A stretch of 12,450 nucleotides of DNA from Spirogloea muscicola. Its lineage: Eukaryota; Streptophyta; Zygnematophyceae; Spirogloeales; Spirogloeaceae. The stretch's first letter is position 1. Each line of letters starts with the position of its first letter. Below, one piece after another: positions 7,837 to 12,450 of the stretch. The translations under genes and the position numbers were made by a program. The notes under the pieces were generated by a model. The model was not told where the DNA came from. It searched no databases and saw only the letters and a program-made list of their open reading frames with translations. The DNA is taken from assembly GCA_009602725.1 (NCBI GenBank), contig WELB01000428.1, positions 7,072-19,521 of the forward strand, read 5' to 3'.

Positions 7837-8101
7837 CTCCTCTTCTTCTCCTCCTACTCTTCATCAACGTGCAGGGCGCGCTCTAAGTCAGGCCTCCGGC
7901 TTTCGTGGCGGCGCTCCAGCTCCCCAAGTTAGCTTGTCAGATTTGTTTGTGCTCACCCGTGGGTACTAATGTCATCTTAGGTACCTTAGATTAGGTCTCC
8001 GTATTATGTAGCATTGTTTAGTCTGCACTCGACTCTGCCTGAACAATGTATTGGCTTGAATTGGCCTCCCTTTCAATTCATGCGCCCCGCGCGCCTTCTC
8101 T
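7837..8101 (+). mobile_element. Alpha2: alpha 3' end, 5' truncated
   Basis: From 7860 (TCATCAACGTGCAGGGCG) to 8101 the DNA is about 90% identical by hand alignment to 8501-8743, covering the last ORF codons, the stop after GTGGGTAC and the alpha tail. The hairpin GAATTG/CAATTC is perfect (8058-8079). The first 24 nt (7837-7860) are a pyrimidine-rich filler found in neither element. The terminus CCGCGCGCCTTCTCT abuts alpha3 directly. Confidence 0.7.
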
Positions 8102-8610
8102 CAAGGCGCGGCAAGCCCTACTTGCGGCGCCTGGACGTGGTCGCCACCCCCCGGGGCGGTGGGCCTCGTTTGCTCCTGGACGTGGTCCTGATTGACGCAT
8201 ACAAGGCTGGCGCACCCACGTCAACCGTGTCTGGTTGGGCCACGTCCAGAGCAGAGCGCAAGAAGGAGCGGCACTACCAGGACCATCCTCGAGGGGACCA
8301 TCTTTATCCGTGTGCCATGGCTATCGACGGAGGCTACGGCGCAAAATGGTCCTCCCTGCTCCAGCATCTGGCCCGGCTGGTTGATGCGCGTCGTCGCAGT
8401 CGGGGGGGCAGCTTGGGCCACTCCAGCATTCCGCAGGCCTTAGTTGCATATTATAGAATGCGGCTCTCACTTAGTTTGCAGCGCTCGCAAGCATTGGCTA
8501 TTCATCAACGTGCAGGGCGTGCTCTAAGTCAGGCCTCCGGCTCTCGTGGTGGAGCTCCAGCTCCCCAAGTTAGCTTGTCAGATTTGTTTGTGCTCTCCCG
8601 TGGATACTAG
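8102..8610 (+). pseudogene. Alpha3 RLE domain, truncated but open
   Basis: About 169 codons containing only the nuclease and C-terminal region. Candidate active-site residues are Asp at 8134, Asp of LLLDVV, and the Lys and Tyr of KKERHY. The RT is missing, so it cannot act as an autonomous element; RT, knuckle and start codon were lost by 5' truncation. Confidence 0.7.
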
Positions 8611-8743
8611 TGTCACCTTAGGCACCTTAGGTTAAGTCTCCGCATCATGTAGCCTTGTTTAGTTTGCACTAGCCTCTGCTTGAACAATGTATTGGCTTGA
8701 ACAAGCCTCCCTTTCAATTTCATGCGCACCGCACGCCTTCTCT
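8102..8743 (+). mobile_element. Alpha3: alpha RLE domain and tail, 5' truncated
   Basis: It starts inside the RLE (RRGKPYLRRLDVVATPRGGG) immediately after the alpha2 terminus and runs through LLLDVVLIDAY, ERKKERHYQDHPRGDH, DGGYGAKWSSLLQHLA and GGSLGHSSIPQ to LFVLSRGY, with TAG at 8608-8610. The coding part has no visible break and is the best-preserved RLE here. The tail ends GCACGCCTTCTCT at 8743; one hairpin arm has decayed (GAACAA). The alpha2 tail reads in frame into it from 8014, but that fusion is accidental. Confidence 0.75.
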
Positions 8744-8744
8744 T

Positions 8745-8880
8745 TTTGCAGCGGTCCCTGGCCTTCGCGGTTCACCTGCGCGCCGGCCGCGCTTTGGCTG
8801 CGGCCTCCGGCTACCGTCAGGGCGACGTCTTTCCGCCGTCTAGCTATTCAGACTTGCATCTTCTGACTAGAGGTTACTGA
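8745..8880 (+). pseudogene. Beta1 ORF C-terminus
   Basis: QRSLAFAVHLRAGRALAAASGYR and SSYSDLHLLTRGY before TGA at 8878. It aligns residue by residue with the alpha3 end (QRSQALAIHQRAGRAL ... LSDLFVLSRGY) but its UTR is beta type. It fits as the continuation of 7791-7836, apart from one or two extra T residues at the junction. Confidence 0.65.
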
Positions 8881-8985
8881 GAGTCCCCTTGCTGTTATCT
8901 TAGTACTTAGCACCCAGGTTTCTGCTGTCCTTGTCCAATCCTTTTGGGCTGGCCTCTCCCACCACCAGTCAATCTGGCCGCGCTT
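8881..8985 (+). repeat. Beta1 3' UTR with hairpin motif
   Basis: GGGCTGGCC at about 8946 is followed by a stretch matching, in reverse orientation, the unit at 2693-2725 (CCACCAGTCAATCTGGCCGC). It places the dispersed hairpin repeat directly downstream of a retrotransposon stop codon. Confidence 0.65.
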
Positions 8986-9279
8986 GCTTGTACGGGTGAG
9001 TTCAGGGTAAGGGTAAGGCAGCGATGCTGCTGGAGCTTTGCGGATCCAAGTGGGCCCGTCTGACCGACGATTTCATCTGATTGGTGGGCGAGGCATCGTG
9101 ATTGTTGATGTAGATACATGAACGGCGGGTCTCACACCCTTCCTTGGTAAGCCCTGTCCCGCACTGGGCCTCCAGCACGTCACGCAAAAAGGTTGGCAGC
9201 GGTGAATGCGGGATCATGAATGCTGAGGCTCTGGGGGCATTGGAGCGCATGAATCGTGTGCTGCAGCTCCGCCCCTGCG

Positions 9280-9497
9280 CCAAGAGACCACGCGCGTATT
9301 GGCGCAGCGCGGGTGTGAAGTGCGGGAGGGGAGATTTGGGCTGGCTGTTCTTTTTTGGGCTGGCTGTTCCAGCCCCTCTCCTCAATGGGCGAGCTCATTC
9401 TCTTCAGATTTGGCAGAGCTTGGCCGCGCACATCTTCCGCTGCGAGCCTGGAAGGGAGCGGTCGGCCGCCCAAGACCACATGTTACTCGTTCGTTAA
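9280..9497 (+). mobile_element. CCHC-knuckle fragment of a related element, interrupted
   Basis: The downstream part reads WQSLAAHIFRCEPGRERSA, closely matching SLAAHMLRCMEGSERNA of alpha1. Upstream, AGVKCGRG (about 9312-9335) matches the CECG half of the knuckle. Between them is a beta-tail unit. The left boundary is unclear; 8990-9280 holds no gene I can name. Confidence 0.55.
9340..9405 (+). mobile_element. Beta tail insertion with 8-bp direct repeats
   Basis: AGATTTGG flanks it at 9332-9339 and 9406-9413. The insert is a partly duplicated GGCTGGCTGTTC, then CCAGCCCCTCTCCTC, AATGGGCGAGCTC and ATTCTCTTC. Removing it brings the two halves of the knuckle together. Confidence 0.6.
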
Positions 9498-9511
9498 CCT
9501 GAAAACCCTCT

Positions 9512-9560
9512 AGGTTTTGGGCTGGCTTTGCCAGTCTTCTTCTCTATGGGCGAGCAATGC
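9512..9560 (+). repeat. Beta-tail unit
   Basis: GTTTTGGGCTGGCTTTGCCA followed by GTCTTCTTCTCTATGGGCGAGC. A short tail-only copy about 110 bp after the previous one. Confidence 0.55.
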
Positions 9561-10440
9561 CTTTCTAGTACCCTTTGAGCGTGCGAGGAAGACAAGGAGA
9601 TAGGACAGTCCTCTCCAAAGGGAGCCATGGTCAGGAAAGACCAGGCCAAGGTAACAGCCAGAGCGTGCGGTAAGTTCCAACAAGATGGAGGCTCATCAGA
9701 GCGAGATTGCTAGGTCGTGCCGAGACCCAGCTATCAGCAGCCAAAGGTAGGAGAGTTTAGCAGCTGGCAGAGAGACACGAGGGCTTAGCATAATGATCAA
9801 TGGCTGTGAAAAATTAGCTCGACGAATGCAAAGTAGGAGATAATCTCAAAGTGCCATGGCCGTTTGTGAACGAGAGAACGCTAGATGTGTAGTAAATACC
9901 TGAGGGGGAGGAAGGAGAAGAAGGCGACTGTGAGAAGCTCAAACACGAGAATTGACAAACTGAGGTGAGAGGGGAGAGGGTGGGGGGCAGGGGGCGAGCG
10001 GGAAGTTGGAGAGAGGCAGGAAAGCACACGCACGGCATTGTGCATATGGGGCTACTCTGGAAGGCTTGGAAGCGGTCGAGCGAGCGCAAAAAGCTTTCCG
10101 AAACAATCATTGCGGACGTCAGTAGAGGAACTCATCCTACACCGGATGGTCGGCATTTAACCCGGGCAGTGTTAACGAGCGCGTGCCCTTCCTTTTAAGG
10201 CTGAGGAAATATTTTCCTGTGGTCAAAAGCGTGCAAGAGGACCACTGGCAGTCATGCAGGGGCCCCGGCAAGGTGTGCTGACGACTAGAGCGCACATGCG
10301 CACATGTGCAGTGTGCGGATGAGACTAAATGGACATGGAGGCCAAGCCGAGCCATGATGGCAACTAGAGAAAATGTGCACTGTGCACAAGGATGTAAAGG
10401 AGGCCAGGCCTAGCCCATATGATGTTCATACAAAGGAAGT
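9561..10440. other. No supported gene; decayed repeat traces
   Basis: No convincing frame or splice structure on either strand. Faded beta-tail traces occur at about 9612-9655 (CTCTCCAAAGGGAGCCATGG) and 9795-9830 (CAATGGCTGTGAAAAATTAG). There is a purine-rich + strand tract at about 9905-10020 and, at 10290-10317, a nearly alternating purine-pyrimidine stretch containing the palindrome GCACATGTGC. Confidence 0.4.
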
Positions 10441-10529
10441 GCAAAAAGTTGAAGCTCACCAAGCGAAGCCTAGGCTAGTAGAGCAGCTAGGAGGGGCCAA
10501 ATCCAGGACCAAAAAAGGCTGAACGCGGG

Positions 10530-10580
10530 GGCTTTTACCCACGAGGGAGCACATACGGGACTGACAAGCTAAGTTGGTAA
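10530..10580 (-). mobile_element. Alpha ORF-end scrap, inverted
   Basis: On minus, CAACTTAGCTTGTCAGTCCC followed by TATGTGCTCCCTCGTGGGTA matches the alpha2 ORF end (AGTTAGCTTGTCAG...TGTGCTCACCCGTGGGTAC). Only about 40 nt remain. Confidence 0.55.
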
Positions 10581-10599
10581 AACAAACAGCTATTTGCAG

Positions 10600-10700
10600 G
10601 GTAAGGCGATGGCTATAAAAGGCCAGCCCGAAGAACAGTGAGCTCCTTCCAAAGGGGCCGAGGGCTGTGAAGAGCCAGCCCAGATGAGATGGAATGGACA
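10600..10700 (-). repeat. Two beta-tail units
   Basis: GGCTATAAAAGGCCAGCCCG and, about 55 nt later, GGCTGTGAAGAGCCAGCCCA, preceded by CTCCTTCCAAAGGGGCCGAG. Both are in the same orientation and continue the tandem pattern seen elsewhere. Confidence 0.6.
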
Positions 10701-10966
10701 GGTTCCGGAGAATGAAAGAAATAGGGCAAGGGCTCTGGAAGCCGGAGCACCGCCTCAGAAGTCGGTGGCTTGGCTTGCAAGGGAGGCGAGGGCCGAGCGG
10801 CGGGCGGGTCGTGTCCATGCCCGCCAAGAGAGGCACTGACACCAGAGGGGAGTGCGCAGCAGGGATCCCTCTGGCGGGATCGACGGCGCGACTGGCGTTG
10901 GAGGCGGCGGTCCTTGGCGGGAAGCGGGGCAAAAGCAGCAAAGTACTAGGCAGCCCCAGTTGTGCG

Positions 10967-11032
10967 AGAGAGAAGGCGCGCGGTGCGCAGAAGCGCAGGG
11001 GTGGCCAATTAAAGCCAATACACTGTACAGAC
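10967..11032 (-). mobile_element. Alpha 3' terminal tail, inverted
   Basis: On minus: GTGTATTGGCTTTAATTGGCC, then CGCACCGCGCGCCTTCTCTC. This matches alpha2 (ATGTATTGGCTTGAATTGGC ... CCGCGCGCCTTCTCTC) over about 65 nt. Upstream and downstream sequence (10700-11270) is GC-rich and not recognisable as element coding. Confidence 0.6.
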
Positions 11033-11284
11033 GCGAGGCGGGCGTGGGCCCGCCAAGGCCGCCCTCCCGGCGGCGCCATCCGAAGGGGGCGGTCGCTGTG
11101 AGAGGCGCCATCCGAGCCGGGATCCGCGGGCGCCAACCGGAGCGGGCAAGCCGGGGCCCCGGAAGCGCCACCTCGGAGCTGACGGGCGGCGGCGGGGCGG
11201 GGACTGAGGGGACAGCGGGCCGTACTTCCGGAGGACCGGAGCCCAGTTAAGGCGGGAGTTCTTCCTCGCGCATTGGCGCATTGG

Positions 11285-11490
11285 CTGCAGCCCCTGGCCC
11301 TGGCCAGGGAACCCGCTTCCCGGAGACCAGTTTCCCGACCTGCGGCTGCTCAACAGGGGTCACTGAGTGCTTCGTGGCTGCTTGCTTCACTGTGTTTGTT
11401 GTTAGAACTTCTCTGGCCCCTTCGAAATTTGTTCATTGTTTTCTTGGGCTGGCCTCTCACAGCCACCGGCCTCTCCTGAAAGCCTCTAAT
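11285..11490 (+). mobile_element. Beta-type element 3' end (copy 3)
   Basis: It begins in the C-terminal coding end, reading FPDLRLLNRGH before TGA (about 11363), comparable to YSDLHLLTRGY of beta1. Then follow GAGTGCTTCGTGGCTGCTTG, a T-rich UTR and TTCTTGGGCTGGCCTCTCACAGCC. The order equals the inverted copy at 6800-7016. GCGCATTG is duplicated in tandem just upstream (about 11269-11284). Confidence 0.65.
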
Positions 11491-11499
11491 TTCCCATGA

Positions 11500-11600
11500 G
11501 GAGTCCTTCCTCATCAAAGAACCGCTTTCAGTTGAGGGCGATGGCTGTGAGAGGTCAGCCCAGCAGGAATGAAAAGGGCGGTTGAAGGAGAATGGACGGG
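11500..11600 (-). repeat. Beta-tail unit, opposite to copy 3
   Basis: CCGCTTTCAGTTGAGGGCGA, then TGGCTGTGAGAGGTCAGCCC and AGCAGGAATG. It faces copy 3 tail-to-tail. Confidence 0.5.
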
Positions 11601-11744
11601 GGTTAGGGGCGCAGACCACTTGCTGTGTGGTCATGGATGGCGGCGCAATGAACCCTAGCCAGCAGCCCGCAAGCTGGGAAAAAGAGCAGCTGCGATGGGC
11701 GAAGGACCTCCTCCCAAGGGGAAAGTAAGCTCTTGCATGCTCTT

Positions 11745-11830
11745 CGGCCACTTTCTTCTCCGGCCCCTGTCGGACCTTGGCCAATCATTTCGGGCTGGCT
11801 TCCACAGCCCTCGCCCTCGCATGAGCTTAA
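11745..11830 (+). repeat. Beta-tail unit
   Basis: TTCTTCTCCGGCCCCT, then TTTCGGGCTGGCTTCCACAGCCC and a CATGAGC-like end. It has the same order as copy 3 downstream of the T-rich UTR. Confidence 0.5.
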
Positions 11831-11864
11831 TTTTGGTCTTCCACCAAGTTGCTATTACTCTTCC

Positions 11865-12305
11865 AAAGGGGGCGAGGGCTGTGAAGAAAGAAAGTGGCTC
11901 TCCTCAGAAGGCAGGAGCTGGGAAAGGCCAGCCCAAACAGAATGGGAAAAGGCCAGCCGAAAAATAGAAACAGCTTTCCAATGCAAGACAATGGCTGTGA
12001 GAGGCCAGCCCAAAGGAATGTGCAGCCCGAAGAGAGTGGACAAGCTTCAAAGGGGCCGGAAGGGGCTGAAGAGAAATAGCTCTTCCAATGTACGGCAAAG
12101 GCTGTGAGAGGCCAGCCCAAAAGGGATGTACAGTGTCAGAAAGGGCCGGAAGGCGCAAGAAGCACGGAAGCAATCTCCACGACTCCTGTGAGTGGGCGAT
12201 GAATAACCGGTGGCCAGCAAGTGACAGGAGGGAGGCGGTGGTTGCGAGAGAAGTGGCTCTCTCTCAGCGGGGGCAATGGCTGCGAGGGGCCACAGCCCGA
12301 GAGAG
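11865..12305 (-). repeat. Array of beta-tail units
   Basis: Successive units contain GGCTGTGA or GCTGGGAAAGGCCAGCCC, then a GAATG/GATGTACAG-like stretch and AAGGGGCCGGAAGG, at about 11870-11990, 11985-12070, 12070-12165 and, decayed, 12240-12305. The two central units are the most alike, with a spacing near 95-110 bp. Between units sits GCTGAAGAGAAATAGCTCTT, the junction of one tail end with the next truncated start. Confidence 0.65.
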
Positions 12306-12450
12306 CGACGGAGAGGGCGAGCCCTTTCGACGGAGAGGGCGAGCTGCGGTGGGGAGGTGAGCTGCGCCCCCGCGCGCCGCGCCGCGGCCAGGCCGAGACG
12401 GAGGGGGGGGCCGCTGGGCGTCAGGATCCGGCGCCGCCGCCGCGCCGCGC
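12300..12450. other. GC-rich CpG-dense edge
   Basis: GC-rich sequence with a run of eight G and CGCCGCCGCC repeats. A GGTGAGC donor-like site lies at about 12355. It may be the 5' region of a neighbouring gene, but no reading frame can be defended. Confidence 0.3.

Larger units (their letters stand above)
7090..8985 (+). mobile_element. Beta1 retrotransposon (CCHC-RLE and tail), split by two insertions
   Basis: Three pieces read as one element once two younger insertions are set aside: about 7090-7629, 7791-7836 and 8745-8985. The first holds the end of the knuckle (WAAHMLRC, from about 7148) and an RLE related to alpha1 but much diverged (RRADLV, LIADVV, KERKYSDHP). The second continues it (GSLAQVYRMCLAIS). 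The third completes it (QRSLAFAVHLRAGRAL to LLTRGY and TGA at 8878-8880) and adds a 3' UTR with TTTTGGGCTGGCC. A one-base loss near 7529 shifts frame: VDVT continues as AFGTKWLDLLHRL in another frame. The RT domain is absent, so this copy is 5' truncated. Confidence 0.7.

Noticed and set aside
8014-8101. In-frame N-terminal extension of the alpha3 RLE
   Set aside because: It is the alpha2 3' UTR read through the junction; the fusion is accidental.
9002-9300. Minus-strand LSIHDPAFTAANLF, resembling the LxLxDxxFxxA segment before the CCHC knuckle
   Set aside because: Short similarity only, interrupted by a stop, and the flanking element fragment reads on the plus strand.
10456-11136. Long minus-strand open frame of 226 codons
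   Set aside because: It runs through an alpha tail scrap, unrelated GC-rich DNA, two beta-tail units and another alpha scrap. Its composition follows GC content; no domain is seen.
1-12450. CRISPR, bacterial operon, tRNA or rRNA features
   Set aside because: No regularly spaced identical repeats with unique spacers, no ribosome-binding-site/operon organisation, and no cloverleaf or rRNA core sequence recognised; the introns indicate a eukaryote.
1-12450. Similar CGCGGCGG-type sequence at both window ends as a terminal repeat
   Set aside because: The left edge is coding exon and the right edge is generic GC-rich sequence; beyond low-complexity GCG repeats they do not match.

Overview
The window looks like nuclear DNA of a green plant (streptophyte). 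The left end carries a spliced gene for the plant organellar type of 5'-3' exonuclease, a relative of the DNA polymerase I N-terminal domain. Its GT-AG introns are short (about 70-200 bp) and its 5' exons are very GC-rich. The rest is dominated by non-LTR retrotransposons that combine a reverse transcriptase (RT), a CCHC knuckle and a C-terminal restriction-like endonuclease (RLE). Flowering plants mostly carry L1 and RTE elements with an APE-type nuclease, so a lycophyte, fern, bryophyte or streptophyte alga seems more likely than an angiosperm. That placement is an inference and the species is not identified.

Layout. 1-1487 (possibly to 1686): exonuclease gene on +, 5' partial. 1693-2166: convergent minus-strand terminal exons of an unrecognised gene. 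2365-2475: AT-rich, no gene seen. 2480-4030: intergenic DNA with decayed repeat units. 4030-4330: 3' fragment of an alpha-type element on minus. 4330-6538: the most complete element, alpha1 (RT, CCHC, RLE), truncated at its 5' end and broken by one frameshift. 6540-6800: nothing recognised. 6800-7035: minus-strand 3' end of a beta-type element. About 7090-8985: a beta-type element split by two insertions, a small beta tail (7630-7775) and a head-to-tail pair of alpha 3' ends (7837-8743). 9280-9500: a CCHC fragment split by another beta tail. 9560-10440: no gene seen, only decayed repeat traces. 10530-11032: two small minus-strand alpha scraps among beta units. 11285-12305: one beta 3' end and an array of beta-tail units. 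12300-12450: a GC-rich edge.

Two 3'-end types recur. The alpha tail has a small hairpin (GAATTG...CAATTC) and ends in a conserved CCTTCTCT. The beta tail carries a hairpin of the form GGGCTGG...CCAGCCC followed by CAATGGGCGAG, and exists in about 15 or more copies. Beta tails sit directly behind beta-type ORF stops in several copies, so the dispersed hairpin repeat is best explained as 5'-truncated element tails or a SINE that borrowed this tail. Several insertions lie inside older copies with short flanking direct repeats, and alpha copies are joined to each other at the 3' terminus. The window therefore reads as a layered retrotransposon nest beside one host gene pair. All homology statements come from reading and hand alignment; no database search was made.
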